DNA of 64,000 bases from Powellomyces hirtus (GCA_025526995.1 JAHLKG010000010.1:952082-1016081), one strand, 5' to 3'; numbered from the stretch's first letter, positions 43,186 to 55,602 are shown. Program-made: numbers and translations. The notes: generated from the sequence alone by a model not told the origin.

Positions 43186-45148
43186 CTACTTATCATTTAC
43201 AGGTGAATCTGGCTCTTCGCTCTTTGCCTTCCCACCACCGCCCCCGTCCGCATTATGTTGAACATCCACACTCTTTTCCCGATCCCTCATCGGATCCGTC
43301 CCGTACTTGTGCAGATTGAGTATCTCGGCGTCTACAAAGTCTTTCATCTCCTGCGCCATCGAATGCACCTCCGAGTCCTCATTGTTGTACATGATGGCGT
43401 TGGTAAACATGAGTAACAGGTCGCGATGGAACTGAGCCGTCGTGGTCGTTATCTAATGGCCAATAGATAAGAATCCGTGCAAAACCAATGGTGTTATGTC
43501 CTATGCAACGCCCCGCATACCCCTTTTCTAACGCGGGCTCGGACCACGTCCAAACTCATGCTGTGCTTGACGACCGCATGGTATCCATCGTCCTTCACCG
43601 GCGTGCCAAACACGTTTCCGTAGCGGTGGTCGGCAATTTTGGCGAGGATAAAGTACACCGTCTTGCGCCATATTTGCAGTGCCGGATCGCCTTTGAGACT
43701 CTTTTTGCGTTCGCTGTTGCCTCCGTCTGGGAGAAGTTCGATGGTGTGTGTCCTTTAGATTTTTTGCGCTTGTATTTTTGAAGGGAAAGGGAAGAATGAT
43801 GGTTGCTTACCAGAGTTTTCGGCGCCAGAGTCTAACTCGGCGCCTTCGGTATCTGTAGCGGACGTCAGCCGTGGCTGTGCTATGGATCCTGTTCGGAACC
43901 AAGCGGTTGACCCGATCAGTTCAAGCGCAACGAAAGAATGTTGCAGAAGCACATCATTACCTCGTCTAGCAAATCCCTTGGTTTTGGTCGGGCTGGGAAT
44001 GATCTCCTTCACTGGAGCGGCGGCGGCAGCGTTCTCCTCTCCCGTTGCCGATTCCGCAGCAGCCATTTTATCTGATCCAGTTGACGAACCCGCGCTATTC
44101 TTTGGCGTGACGGCTGTTTCGGGTTGCGCCGGCGCATCCACATCCATCGCATCAGGTACCACCAAAGGAGCCAGCGGTGGTTTCGCCGTAGATGGCTTTC
44201 GCCCTCGGCGTTTGGGTTCGGGTGTTGGTGCTGCTACTGGTATGTGTTGTTGTGATGTTGACAATCTGCGCGCGGGGCTGGTTTCCCTTGGCTTTGGTTC
44301 GGTCGAGGTTGGTCGTGATTCGGATGCTATTTGCACGCCTTCCATTTTGTCTTCCTCCTCTGCTGGCGCTGAGGCTTCGACCGGTGGATGTTGCGCTTTC
44401 CATTCCGCGCGTAGCTTGTCGTCCCACTTCCCGCTTCGAATCTCGTCAATTTCTTGTAGAATATTTCTATTACCCCGACGCTATGTGTCAGGATGCGAAC
44501 CAAATAAGAAGCTTGCAGATCGGGAGTCCTACCGGAACTCGTTTTCCTCCTCTTGCAGCTGCGCTTTGATTTCATCGATGCGCCGGAGATGCAGCTTTCG
44601 CGCTGCTTGTGCCATGAGTATCATATCTGGGCACAGCCTGTGTGAGCTTCTCCGTTCCAAGTCGATGCAATGGGCACATTTAATGTGTTTTACCTGGGGC
44701 TGGACTGCCAGTCGGTGTGGCTTCCGATCTGCAAATTGGAATCATAAAGTTTAGAGTCAGCAGATTGCAACTTCTCCCGCTTTCCTATCTACAGACTGCC
44801 TACCCTGTCACCTCCGCTATCAATCCTTGGAAGTGCTTTTCGCAGTTCTGTTGGCGTGGAGAGAATTAAAGAAACACGCGGGGAACAAGAAATGGCATAC
44901 GAAATGTCCACTATTGACTTGCACGACTCTGATGTCGACAGCAGGCCAAAGTTTCAGATTAAGCTGGCGCATTTCCGAGACCTGTAACTCACCCTTGGAG
45001 TAAAGAATTCCATGGGCCGCGAAAGAGCGGGGTGCCCTCTCAATAATCTCGAAACCTGAGTCCAACTATCCTCCCCATGCTTGTACACCGCCTGTACAAG
45101 GATAAGCGATTCCAGCGACGACCAATGCGTCATATTCGTTTCTGTCAT
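43186..45148 (-). CDS. BRD8: BRD8/Bdc1-like bromodomain subunit of NuA4
   Basis: Eight exons: 44993-45148, 44804-44847, 44694-44728, 44533-44626, 44467 border to 43961 (43961-44466), 43811-43852, 43521-43726, 43186-43452; introns 66-145 bp; 449 aa. The N-terminal SANT-like segment reads THWSSLESLILVQAVYKHGEDSW and SRLLRGHPALSRP, then NCEKHFQGLIAEV. A coiled coil follows (RRIDEIKAQLQEEENEFR, NILQEIDEIRSGKWDDKLR), both typical of BRD8 and fission-yeast Bdc1. A basic, Ala/Pro-rich linker with an AT-hook-like KRRGRKP precedes a C-terminal bromodomain (ADHRYGNVFGTPVKDDGY, SLDVVRARVRKG, FTNAIMYNNEDSEVHSMAQEM). The acetyl-lysine pocket Asn is in MYNN. BRD8 belongs to the NuA4/TIP60 histone acetyltransferase complex. 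It diverges from RPP40 with 232 bp between starts. Confidence 0.9.
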
Positions 45149-45380
45149 GCTGGTTTGGTATACAACGTCGTTTGAATTCGGATTGACAGGATGTGATCTA
45201 CATGTGACCCTGTTTTGTTAGCTGCCGTCAAAACGCGCATGCTCTCCATTCCGTCCCCGGCACAGAAACAATAGAGCAGTTAAGTCTGAATGTCGGTGTA
45301 TCCGACCTTTGACCAGGCGGCGCCAAAGCTGCATGTCGGATTCCAGAGTCACCAGCATGCCCTGACCGTTTGCAAAACCC
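45149..45380. promoter_or_regulatory. Divergent promoter BRD8-like / RPP40
   Basis: 232 bases separate two start codons on opposite strands, so both promoters must lie here. No TATA box is obvious. Confidence 0.6.
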
Positions 45381-46662
45381 ATGACTTCAACAATGCGGTA
45401 TCCACAGGGTTTCTGTTACGACAAGGGCTTTCTTCGCGCTTACTCTAGCCAACATTCATTTCAGGTGGATATTCTGTTACCTATAGAAGACGCTCAGCTA
45501 TTCACCAGCATAAAGCATACGATCGAGGGGGACTACTTCTACAAGGCTACGCTGCCTTTGTCGTTCTTCCTAGAAGAAGCAACGCTGAAGAACTACGTTC
45601 GCCAAGGTACGGTCCCGACCATCAACAGCTGTGAATGCAACAGTCGTGCTGAGCCTTATCGGTTACGCTTATTCTGTATCTCAGGCGGGTTTACAGCGTT
45701 ACGATGCAATGCGAAGATAGACACAGACGATGTGTTTGCGCTCCTTCCCACCGGCGTGCTGGTTTTGAACGTCACCAAAGACACGTATGAATCGTTGGGT
45801 CTGGTTGGGAGCCACTCACAATGTGGAACGGAGAAGGGACAACGATTTGGTAGGAGCCCCTCCCGCCTCCCTATGCTATCTGTAGAGATGGCGAGTCCTC
45901 ACCAACGTCAGACTAGATGTGCGAATCGACCTTTCGGACCCCGACTTCAAGAAGTCGAGGCAGTTCGACCGCGTCAAGTGGTGCTTTTCACATACGCTGG
46001 CACAGCCGTTTGAGTTTTATGTCTCTTTTGTTGACGCAAGTAAGCGTCCACAAACCTGCTAGCAACATCATTCCCGTTATTGGCTGACAGTCCATGATCT
46101 TGACTTAGAAACCGGCAAATCCCAAGGAGTCGAGTTTCCATCCAAAGCAAATACTAAGCATTTCCCGATGCAGGTTCAAGAAACAAACATGGAAAACATC
46201 CTGATACCGTCACTTCCATCTCATCCGACTTCGACAGACATCCCCGGCCCTGTTCGCGACATCTGGCGCGCAGACATGCTGGATACTCTGGAATGGTTTG
46301 GGATGGTGGCAAATGAAGCGACCCGCATCAATTCGAACGACAACGTAGACCCTTTCTACTCGGTTTATGCGTGCCCGGAACCCAACTCGCCAGGATCGCT
46401 CACCAGGACATCCGTTGGAGGTTTCATACACCCCTCGCAGATCTCTTCCATCATCGCTACCGCCATTGAGCAAGTCGATAATGGCGTGGTGCCGTGGGCG
46501 GCTGTCATGGTCTGGGGATTCCGAGACGCACCAGTCTCGTGGCGTGGCATGGAACATGGATGTTTGCTAGGGGGTGAAAACGATTACCTGCTCGTGTTCA
46601 AGCCTGACAACCAGTGCATGCTGTTCCAGGCCGTGGCCAGTCATGACCGGTTCTCGATCTGA
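45381..46662 (+). CDS. RPP40: RNase P/MRP protein subunit RPP40
   Basis: Four exons: 45381-45606, 45685-45849, 45917-46039, 46109-46662; introns 78, 67 and 69 bp; 355 aa, close to human RPP40 (363 as I recall). Alignable features include an N-terminal strand region SFQVDILLPIED, a helix LPLSFFLEEATLKNYVRQG, IDTDDVFALLPTGVLVLNV-type core (human: DEDNTVALLPNGKLIL), VRIDLSDPDFKKS, a helix with DTLEWFGMVANEA, YACPEP (human YCCPEP), VGGFIHPSQI, and the strongest block GFRDAPVSWRGMEHG followed by GGENDYLLVF. RPP40 is a protein subunit of nuclear RNase P and RNase MRP, which process tRNA and rRNA precursors. It is absent from budding yeast RNase P as far as I recall, so its presence is again consistent with an early-diverging fungus. 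Confidence 0.93.
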
Positions 46663-47221
46663 CACCTGAACCGGTAAATGGCATGACGAGACCGCATGCG
46701 ACAGCAATCTCGGAAGAGTCGAGACGACAAGGCACAGAGATTGTTTACAGCTCGATATTGCGAAACTCAATCGGAGGTTCAGATAACTTACTATGCAGAG
46801 CGTCAGAAAGCAGCTCAAACATCGACGAACGCAGTGCAAAAAGAAAATAATTAGACCCGCAATCACAAGGTCGGCAAAGCCGCGCGACCCGACATATCTG
46901 CCGAACAGTTCGAATGTGCGAGGGTTCAGCAGATAGATTTCCGCAGCACCAGATCCGCCTCCGGCTGTATGTCGATAGAGCTTGCACGAGCGGCATCGGA
47001 TAGGTGTTGAGAGTTTTGTGTGTAATGATAAATAAACAGTCTCTATATACATAGTTAATTGATGAACTTCATTCGGGCGCAAAGTCGTTGAATAGTGGGA
47101 GGAGAGCGGATTGGGTCAATATGATTCTAAACAGAAGAATTCAGGATTTAGACCCGCTTCGTAGAAGACCCCTTGAGAAATTCAGAATCTTCTTGCTACC
47201 TTGCACTCTCTTCTCTCCATT
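46663..47221. other. Convergent 3' spacer RPP40 / uS19m
   Basis: The minus strand is open over 46567-47082, but the translation shows no motif and starts within the neighbouring 3' UTR. No gene called. Confidence 0.5.
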
Positions 47222-47473
47222 CTATCGTTTCTTGTCGTCCTTCTTTCTGAACGAGAACTCCTTTCTCGTAAATGCAAATTCGCCGAGCTTGCGTCCAACC
47301 ATTTGCTCTGTCACAAACACCGGCACGTAGTCTTTCCCGTTGTGGACCAGGAATTTTTTATTGATCTGCGAGGCGAGTATGGTGCTGGCGCGAGCTTGTG
47401 TCCGGACGGGCTCGCCGGCGGCAGGACGAGGCAATGGTACTAGGAAGGGACCCTTCCACTTTGCGCGGACCAT
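47222..47473 (-). CDS. RSM19: Mitochondrial ribosomal protein uS19m
   Basis: Intronless, 83 aa, a typical length for S19. The order is canonical: [13 protein letters not shown] (S19 start, where bacteria have R-S-x-KKGPF), a short basic linker, [20 protein letters not shown] (S19: SRxSxIxPxxxGxTxxVHNGK), then the signature [19 protein letters not shown] and [11 protein letters not shown]. uS19 lies in the head of the small mitochondrial subunit near the tRNA and inter-subunit bridges. The start at 47473 is fixed by homology. The frame is open upstream without conservation. Confidence 0.95.
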   Translation of the reverse strand: MVRAKWKGPFLVPLPRPAAGEPVRTQARASTILASQINKKFLVHNGKDYVPVFVTEQMVGRKLGEFAFTRKEFSFRKKDDKKR

Positions 47474-47738
47474 GATAGATGAGTTATTGGGTGGTTGGGC
47501 GGATGCAATGAATAGCCAGGAGGGATGCGGGGTTTGCGTCGTTGACCCGTCTGACGGTCGATTTGGTTTCCCCAGCAACAAGAGTTTGCTGAGTCATTGA
47601 CGACACATGCTTACGTTGCAATTGATACCCTTGTCTCGGACGTATCCGAACGGCGAGTCCCTGATTTCTCTTCCCTTTTCCTGCTGTTCAGTCCCTCAGG
47701 TTTTTGCTTGACATACTTTATCTCCCACGCACTCTAGC
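47474..47738. promoter_or_regulatory. Divergent promoter uS19m / NSE2
   Basis: 265 bases between opposite start codons. A C/T-rich leader precedes the NSE2 start (ATACTTTATCTCCC). No TATA box seen. Confidence 0.55.
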
Positions 47739-48696
47739 ATGGCTGCCACTGCCTACGGTATGCATGAATCTTTGTTACTGTTGACACCGCCCCCGCTATC
47801 CTGATTGTCCTTGCGTTTAGGTCCAAAGTTTGCCCAGCTACTTTCACATTACGTCTCTTGTAAAGAAAACAACTCAAACGGCATAGCCCACTCCGCGGAC
47901 GTCGCTGTCGACCTCGAACAGTCTCTTGCGGCACTTAAAGGTCTCGAAAACGATGGTGAAGACCAAGACAACGAAGAAGATGCCGACACATACCGCGGGT
48001 TGCTGGAAGCCAGTGTCAAGAGCTACGTGGACCTGGCCAACGAGATCCACGCCCAGAAAACTATATTAGAGGACATGCGTCGAAGACTGATGGATGGAGA
48101 GGCCATTGAGAATGGAGACCTGGTTGGTCATTTCGAACACGAGTTTGAACGGGCGAAACAGCAGTGGGCCAACAAGTCGGAGCAGGAAAAATATCACGTG
48201 GACGAAGCGTATGTCGAGTTCAAGCAAAAGACTTGGGAACAGAGATATCCGAATCGACCGTTCTCGTTGACGACTGAAGGCGGTTCCCCAGATCATGATG
48301 ATGAAGAGGAAGGATTGGCAATCATCAGTCAACACGAAAGTCTCAAATGTCCACTGACGGTGTGTATCTCACGAGCCTTTTCTGCCATATTGTACGATCT
48401 CTTCTGAATGCACTCCATTTTTTTTCTCCCTCCAGCAAATGATATACGAAGACCCCGTGACCTCCCAAGTCTGCAAACACTCATACTCGTCCAAAGCCAT
48501 CACGCAACATATCCGAATGTCTCAGCGAACAGAACCTCACGGACGCGCAGAATGCCCCGTCGCCGGTTGCAAACACTACGTCGCGCTCATCGATCTCAAG
48601 CACAACAAGAAGCTCGCGAGAGCTGCTGCTCGTCGCCGCGCCCAGGCAGAAAACGAGGAGGAGGAAGATGAGGAGGAGTATACTTTTATGGATTGA
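47739..48696 (+). CDS. NSE2: SMC5/6 complex SUMO ligase NSE2/MMS21
   Basis: Three exons: 47739-47757, 47821-48359, 48436-48696; introns 63 and 76 bp; 272 aa. The N-terminal two thirds are helical (LAALKGLEND, ASVKSYVDLANEIHAQKTIL, FERAKQQWANKSEQEKY), matching the part of Nse2 that packs on the SMC5 coiled coil. The C-terminal SP-RING is complete: CPLT then EDPVTSQVCKHSYSSKAI with the C-x-H pair, and CPVAGCKHYV with the last two Cys, spaced as in Mms21. An acidic stretch (ENEEEEDEEEY) ends the protein. Nse2 attaches SUMO to DNA-repair substrates and the SMC complexes themselves. The intron at 48360 splits the SP-RING after CPLT. Confidence 0.93.
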
Positions 48697-51149
48697 TTTG
48701 AACGTCCGTGGGATAGGACTTTATCCTTTTCCCATTCCTGTGGGGTTATGTATAACACGTTTCAAACTTGAACGTAGTACCACTTGACCACCCCCTTATA
48801 GAGCAGACTTAAACGACCCGATCTGATGTACATAGATATCTTGCACTTCATTAATATCATAACGCACCTCATTTGCAATCACGACCATACGTTGCATTTC
48901 GGAATCCCTCACTGTGTGAGTGTGTCATCACCATTGCCCTCAATGAGCTTGCATTGACCTCAACCGCAAGGATGGGATATGGATCAGGGATACAGTTATG
49001 GGTAACGGTAATGGATCACAAGAATTCAAACAATAACATGCGGCTCAGTACAAGACAACGGCCCGTATATGAGCCCACCTCTCATTGTCAAAGCTGCATC
49101 GAAAGGCAAAGGAGTAGGGTCGGGTATCTCCAGGGTGTTTTCTGGGAAGCCGTACCACACGTCGGCCGGAAAGGTGTTGCCCAGCACCCCGTTTACGGCA
49201 ACATAGCAAGCCGTGTTTTGTACAATTGCTATATTCCGTAGTGTTGAGTCGGATGGAGAAACAGCCGAACGAGTCAGCCTCCTTCCCGCAGCGGACACGA
49301 CGGTTTGATATTCTCCTGGACAAGTCCCCGCTGTTCAACGTGGACAGGGAAGGGTGTGGCACACTGGTCTTTGCAATAAAGGTGAAAAGTTAGAAAGAAG
49401 GTCCGGCGAACGGGGATGAAAGAAGGAGATCACTTTCATGATTCTCAATAGTGGTGTTCTGCATACACTTCCATTCCCCCACAAGCTTTCCTTGTCGGCG
49501 CATCGGAAGCTCGCTGCAGCGCAAAAGCGCATGCAATTCCGTAAAATTGGTTTCAGACGCAGAAGCGGTGAAATCTCCCCCGACATTGGTCAAGCCAGCT
49601 CACGTCTGAACTATCGACACTCAAATTGCGCGAAGTGGAATACGCGATGCTTTCTGGGCTCGAATTCTTGACGATGGTGCTCAATCGAGAACGCATCTCG
49701 GTTGTTAGACCCAAGTCAGTCTGATGCAGGTTTCGAAGGTCAGACAACTATCACGCCCGCCAAACACACGCTAGTAAATCAAATCTCATCAATGCTCCTC
49801 ACCCGGTAGAAAATGACTAGACATTGAACATGACCAGGCATTCTGATGGTTCGCTGGACGTCGTGAATGGCGGGCCTTCTCTGTGTTCCAGACGGTTGCC
49901 TTACTTGAAGTCCGGACAAGGCGCAATAAAGGAATCTCCGACATTTGAAGCAATGCAATCAGATAGACGTCTACTCATCATTGAAAAGCCTCAAAATTCT
50001 TGCGCATTTCCTTTTTCTATTTTTGCAATCTTCTTTAATCTTTGCTTTTGTTTAAGAGCTGGGGCAAAAGGGGGCGTCCATGTCGGTGTGTCCATAACAT
50101 TGACTCCCGAAAACTTATGTGGGTAACATGCAGAGTACTTAGCACACTGAACAATGAAAGTCCGCCCATAGGGAAGAGCCCAGCTTTCGTTGACATGCTT
50201 CACTCAGGCATTGAATTGTACGTGAAACGAGGTCGAAGCAATAAAGCTGGGAAACTCAGCCGGTCCCTAGAAGGAAAGAGTTTTGAAGACAAACACAGAA
50301 AGGTGACGGAAAGACAGTTTTCATCTTGCTGACCTCAAAGTGCCGCTAAAGAGTGTTATTGTAATTGGATGTGCGGGCCTACATACTCAACTATAGAAGT
50401 CATCGTTCCCATCAACCTTGATCACGGACGAACAGGCCTCATTCTGTCCCTCGCACGGAATTCTGATGTGCGGCGTGAGGCGACTGCTTCTCCTTCGAAC
50501 TCGATCGTGGGCGATCCCAGGGTGTTTACCAGTATACATCCTAACCTCCGCGCTCAGGCAATTATTCCCCCATCCAAATCCGTGACATCTTTAAGGAATG
50601 ACCAACGATACACGCCGCGCTGCAAGGACGTAGTCCTTATTCTTATTGGTTCTCTTTGGTCTTGGCGAGACTGAGCAATTCCCAGGTCAGAGAATCAAGA
50701 GTTCCGAATTGACAATAGTCGGTCTTTGCCCGTATCGATACTCTCTATATGTAAGTCCTTGTATGGTTCGTCTATGCCGCGTGACAGTGGCAGAGTCACA
50801 GATTCCGCGCATTAAACTCCGCCTTAGGTCAGCAGGTCAGCAGGGCGTGAGCAGGTTCCCCAATCCACCTTGTTGCGCATCCTCATGCTCGTCCTCGTTA
50901 TCCGGCGCAGACAAGCTGATTGGTACGTAAATGCAAGCAATCGCTGATTTCTCGCACAGTCCATGGACTTCAGCTGACATTAACAACTGCTTCGTGGCAT
51001 GCGCATTGTGAAAAACTCCGATCAGTTGAGCGCAGCAGATGTTCGTCATCGCAATCTACTAATGCACCCAAACTTCAGATCTTAGGGTTACGGTTAGATG
51101 TGAACCACGCTCAAAAAACAGATGTGAACCTGGCTAATTACACTTTTGC
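48697..51149. other. Gene-poor subtelomeric region with broken frames
   Basis: No intact gene recognised. On the minus strand several adjoining frames look protein-like (49045-49298 with FPADVWYGFPENTLEIPDP; 49390-49593 with NFTELHALLRCSELPMRRQ; 49553-49747). They are out of frame with each other and no splice set joins them cleanly. They may be one decayed gene. The rest shows nothing. Confidence 0.4.
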
Positions 51150-51205
51150 AGTGGTTATCCTTCGTCGTTATCGGTCATCGCCATTCGTCGCTATCGGTCG
51201 TCGCC
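51150..51205. repeat. Short tandem repeat (TCGSTATCGGTCRTCGCCAT)
   Basis: Two to three imperfect copies of a ~20-bp unit immediately before the 86-bp minisatellite. Confidence 0.6.
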
Positions 51206-51684
51206 ATCCTTTGCTGCAGGATGTAAATTAAGGCAGCCGTCCTCCCCTGGCCATCCTTTGCTGCAGGATGTAAAACAAGGCAGGCGCGCAGGCGGTCATC
51301 CCAGGCGATAAGTCCAACCTGGGGGGCTTGTGGCGGCGATCCTCTGCTGCGGGATTTAAAACAAGGCAGGCGCGCAGGCGGTCATCCCAGGCGATAAGTC
51401 CAACCTGGGGGGCTTGTGGTGACCATCCTTTGCTGCAGGATGTAAAACAACGCAGGCGCGCAGGCGGTCATCCCAGGCGATAAGTCCAACCTGGGGGGCT
51501 TGTGGCGGCGATCCTCTGCTGCGGGATTTAAAACAAGGCAGGCGCGCAGGCGGTCATCCCAGACGATAAGTCCAACCTGGGGGGCTTGTGGTGGCCATCC
51601 TTTGCTGCAGGATGTAAAACAAGGCAGGCGCGCAGGCGGTCATTTCAGGCGATAAGTCCAACCTGGGGGGCTTGTGATGGGAGG
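51206..51684. repeat. 86-bp minisatellite with alternating unit types
   Basis: The anchor TCCAACCTGGGGGGCTTGTG recurs at 51313, 51399, 51485, 51571 and 51657, exactly 86 bases apart. Units alternate between a type with GCGATCCTCTGCTGCGGGATTT and a type with CCATCCTTTGCTGCAGGATGT, so the higher-order period is 172 bp. Partial copies of the second type precede the array (from about 51206). Units are GC-rich and share GGCAGGCGCGCAGGCGGTCAT. No open frame runs through the array. Confidence 0.92.
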
Positions 51685-53680
51685 ATCGACACAAGCTTTC
51701 TTCAATGCCCAAAGGTTTGTACTCGACGCGCTTCATATTTGATCTGCCACGTTTGTGAAACTAACGCGGATCATCTTTTCAAGAATTCCGGTCATGATAT
51801 CCCTCTCGGAGAAGAACTCCAGTATCAGATTTGACGGAGGAAATGATAAGGTAAAGTACGGCTTAAGGGTTGCACTGAACATTACGCCTTGGCTAAGCGC
51901 ACGTCCCACTGCGCTGTAGTTGCTCTTGAAGATGAAAAAGCGCTGTGTGCGGTATGCTTGATGCTCGTGCTGGTTCCAAGTTGTGCGTCTGATTGCAAGC
52001 AGCTGGTTCTACTGGCATTGGCTTGGTTCTTGTACGAAAACAGTTTCTCCGGGTTGCCGGAAACATACGCGGTGGATCAGGAAATCAATGCATCGAATGA
52101 CAAAGGTAGGTCTACAGACTGGAAAGGCTGCAGCGCGGCGAGCAGAATGCTGAGCGTGTGGGAGCGCCCAATTCCACAGGGAACCCGCGCCTTCATGAAC
52201 ACGGATGAAGACTATTGCGAAGACATCGATACGGACGATGACACCAGGAAGATGAGGATGACCCACGGACGAGGACATCAAGGGAGATGAGGCTGACCAA
52301 TGACGGGCCTGAAGAGAAGCTACTGGCTGGGTGTCAAAGGAGGAGAATTGTGCGAGATTCCATGTTTGAGCATCAGCAAGCAATGACCGCAGCAGTTCCA
52401 CCATTGACAGCATCAGCAACGCTGTCCACAAGACCAACAGAAACCATGTCTACTCTAGCAGCAGCGTTGAGTGCTGCCACACAACCGGTCAGGCTGGATT
52501 TCTCTCAGTTCCCTCCGTGCAGACGCCGGCTGAGGGCAGAGTCGATGCACTTTATATACAATATCAATAAAAGACGTAATCGCATGGTAGCCAGTCACCG
52601 ATCGTAGTGTTGCAACCCGAGGACGGGCCAGTGAACAATTCAGACTTGCAGTTCCCTCGGGTCCGCGCTTACATAAAGCTGCCAAAGAAAATCTCGCCTG
52701 ACGAATACCTCGCACGGGAGGACCTGTTTCTGGGCTCCTCGCTCGCCTTCAACAACGCCTCATTTGCGCCCACGTCCAAGACATCCTCTCCGACGCGTTT
52801 CCGCGTCTCTGATCAGCGAAAACGGGGGAGACAAGAGTTTTTGGAGATGGATGCAAGGGACTTGTGTTAGACGGAAACGAGGCGTCGCAAGCGAAACGGG
52901 CCAAATTAGCAACAGCAGCAGCGGCAGCAGGGGTCTCGCCTGCAACGTCTCCGGCTGCCACCCTTCAAAACCACTAGGATATGAATCTCATTCAACGATC
53001 AACAAGGGGACCGCGGTTACTCCAAACATCGAAGAATAAGGGGGCCACATGATGAGAATTTCAGGGTACGCAATGCTTGGGGTCCCCAAGATGATCCGTA
53101 AGCTTCCACTTGTAATGGTTCGAGATCAAGCACTCCTCCCCATTGGGTTTGTTTTCTTACAGGAGGCTTTCAATTGGGCGGGTTAAAGACTCATCCCCAC
53201 TCTCCATGCTCTCTACATCCCATTGACAGAACATATTTTGATGATTTCGAGTCTGAAATTCCAGCAATTTCACCTTGGTGAGCGACCTCCATTCGCATGC
53301 CTGGCAAGTCAGATAAACAAACTTTGATTCCCAGATGGTGCCATTTTCATTTCGCCAACTCAGATACGTTTTTTCCAGTACAATATAATGAAATCGCCCT
53401 TTGTGATCTCAATGGAGCCTTAAATCCGCTGTGAGCGATGCCCAAACTTTTAACAATGTATCAGCGCAGGCTTCTTCATCTGAGGAAAAGGACGCCCCAG
53501 CCCGCAATAGCGTCAAAATAGGTATAGGAAGTCGCTTTGCTACATTTTCAGAAAATGGAAACTACCACGATAAATACAATGGTTATCTAGTACTGCAGAT
53601 GCTGGTCGGTTAGGGAGACAGTTTCTCAGTCCCGGTCGACAGCAATTTAACAGAAAAAACTCCTCACACAACCATATCCA
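51685..53680 (+). other. Unresolved coding-like fragments, no intact gene
   Basis: Plus-strand frames at 51889-52290, 52287-52607, 52607-52870 and 52860-52978 follow each other in changing phase. Protein-like pieces include LVLLALAWFLYENSFSG, EEKLLAGCQRRRIVRDSMF, RVRAYIKLPKKISPDEYLA and SQAKRAKLATAAAAAAG. The phase changes do not coincide with good splice sites, suggesting a decayed gene or unrecognised introns. No family assigned. 53041-53680 shows nothing. Confidence 0.35.
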
Positions 53681-55602
53681 TCACACTCTTTCATCAGAAT
53701 GGTTCTTAGCAGAATGCGCCCTTTCGACCAAAACCACCCGGGTAGCCCCTGTGTTAAGGGCCAAAGTGCTGACCTTCACAAATAGCACGATCAGAGCCAA
53801 GAGCGCCGCAACCAAGAAAGTGAGCCCCAGCCACAGCAGCCCATTCCAACCGATACCTCTATACACAGCGCCACTGGCAAGAGTGAATACCGCTGCCGAT
53901 ATGCTAATCATGGTATCGTTGACACCTTGAAGTGTGGCCAACTCTCGCTGAGATATACAAACTTTTGCCACCATAGAGGAGGAAGTGATGTACGCAAAGT
54001 TCCATCCTAATCCGATCAAGGTCTCCCCAGAGAAGTATACCAAGAGTGATAGTTCGGCGAGGAGTAAACCTAAACTTCTCTTTAGTACAGCGCATGTGCG
54101 GTTCGTGACCGACAATCATGGACGTACCTGCGCCGATGATCATCAACAGAAAACCTGCGGTAATCATGCGGAAGGCCCCGAGTTTCTCGATGAAGTAACC
54201 GGTAAATAGTGAAGGCGCAAACATTCCCAGTAAATGGCTCATAAGGACATTTGCCTGGTCATGATATGTGTAGCCGTTGGAGAGCATGGAAACTACAGGT
54301 TCAGATGTGAGCCAGCCATTGCTAAACTGAATAAGGGCATTAGTTGTCAACAACACGTACGCGGTACTGGCGCCATGAATAATGTCATGGTCATATATGA
54401 GACTGACGAGCAGTGAACATGGATTAAACTACGATCTTCACCTCCTTGGAACAGCGGTATGGGTCACGTACCAACGCCGGCGATCAAGGCGATTTGAAAT
54501 GTTGAATTTCTCATCAAGCGGCTTATGATCTCCGAGCGGTTCTCTCCCTTTGCGCTTATTGCCCCGTCGATTGAGGTATTGGTCACGGACCGGGCTTCAG
54601 CTTCCTTCGCTGAATTGGGGAATCGCTAAGCACCGTCCAATGAGCAAATCACAACTTCGCGTTCGGGTGACCCCAGCAACAAGAGCGAATGTTTACATAC
54701 TACGAGGGAAATCGTGATCATTTGTAACACAACCAGCGCGATCACGACAAGGTATGCACCACCGTATCGCACCGAAGCAATACTGTGCTCCGTGTACTTT
54801 GCAATATTCGGACCCACAAGGGCACCCAGTGCTGCCCCCCCGACAATAATGGATAGAGAGCGAGAAACGTACTTCTCTGGTGACAATGTCTTTGCGGTAA
54901 ACCGAAGAATCTAAAAATAAGAAAGGTTGGTTGAGTATGACATCTCCTGCGACACAAGATGTCGTCAATTAGAAGTACACACCGCGGTGCCCCCCATGAA
55001 GATTCCCTGCAATAGAAGAGCGGGACAAAGCAACGCAAATGACCGGATGTAGAGAGCCACGAACGACAGAACAGCGCCAACAAGTCCCGATGATGCCGCC
55101 AATAGAAACGATCTCTTCATTCCGACTCTGTGGCGGAGCAGGCGGTGAGAGATATTCCATTAGTTAGTCCCGGCAGTTCTCATCAACAAACCTTTCTCCA
55201 AATACCGATAACGGGAAGGATGCAATGATTGTTCCGATGGATATAAGTCCGACAGGGATAGTTGCTAGCCGGTCATTGTTCACCAGTTCCTTTGCAATAA
55301 CAACGGACGCTGCCCACCAAGCGAGAAAGTACCGTGAGCCCTGGAGAATGTCCTGACCGGGCCCAGACAATATTCAAAACGGACCTACAAGATATGTGTA
55401 TAAACTGGACAATATATCCTAGCGCCCATGCCAAGGAAACACAGGCTATATTCTGCACAAAAAGTAGTTGACTCTTCCTCGAAAGACCGCTGCCAATGGT
55501 GTCCCTATCCGAATCCTCGATGTTGAAGTGGGCAACGGAGCCGGTGTGCTGATCCCGGCTTCCATCTACGCTTGTGCGTTGCATGATAGATGAACTTGGC
55601 AT
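53681..55602 (-). CDS. Major facilitator superfamily transporter
   Basis: Eight exons: 55389-55602, 55192-55309, 54983-55127, 54701-54910, 54472-54625, 54368-54402, 54128-54326, 53681-54069; introns 41-79 bp; 487 aa, normal for MFS. Segments fit a 12-TM MFS: RLATIPVGLISIGTIIASFP, the loop-2/3 motif region GERVGMKRSFLLAASSGLVG, LLLQGIFMGGTA, an ILRFTAKTLSPEK loop, VVIALVVLQMITISLV, a charged central loop (RFPNSAKEAEARSV), SYMTMTLFMAP, and in the second half LLGMFAPSLFTGYFIEKLG and GLGWNFAYITSSSM. The latter two resemble the bacterial-type MFS block GMFAPSF-TG and GVGWNF, so an ultimate bacterial-like subfamily is plausible. Substrate unknown. One predicted intron (54327-54367) is only 41 bp but has a CTAAT branch site and keeps the frame. 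Confidence 0.82.

Noticed and set aside
46567..47082. 171-codon minus-strand open frame between RPP40 and uS19m
   Set aside because: Overlaps the RPP40 3' coding end on the other strand and has no conserved features.
51206..51684. CRISPR-like array
   Set aside because: Repeats are contiguous 86-bp units without spacers, in a eukaryotic subtelomere.
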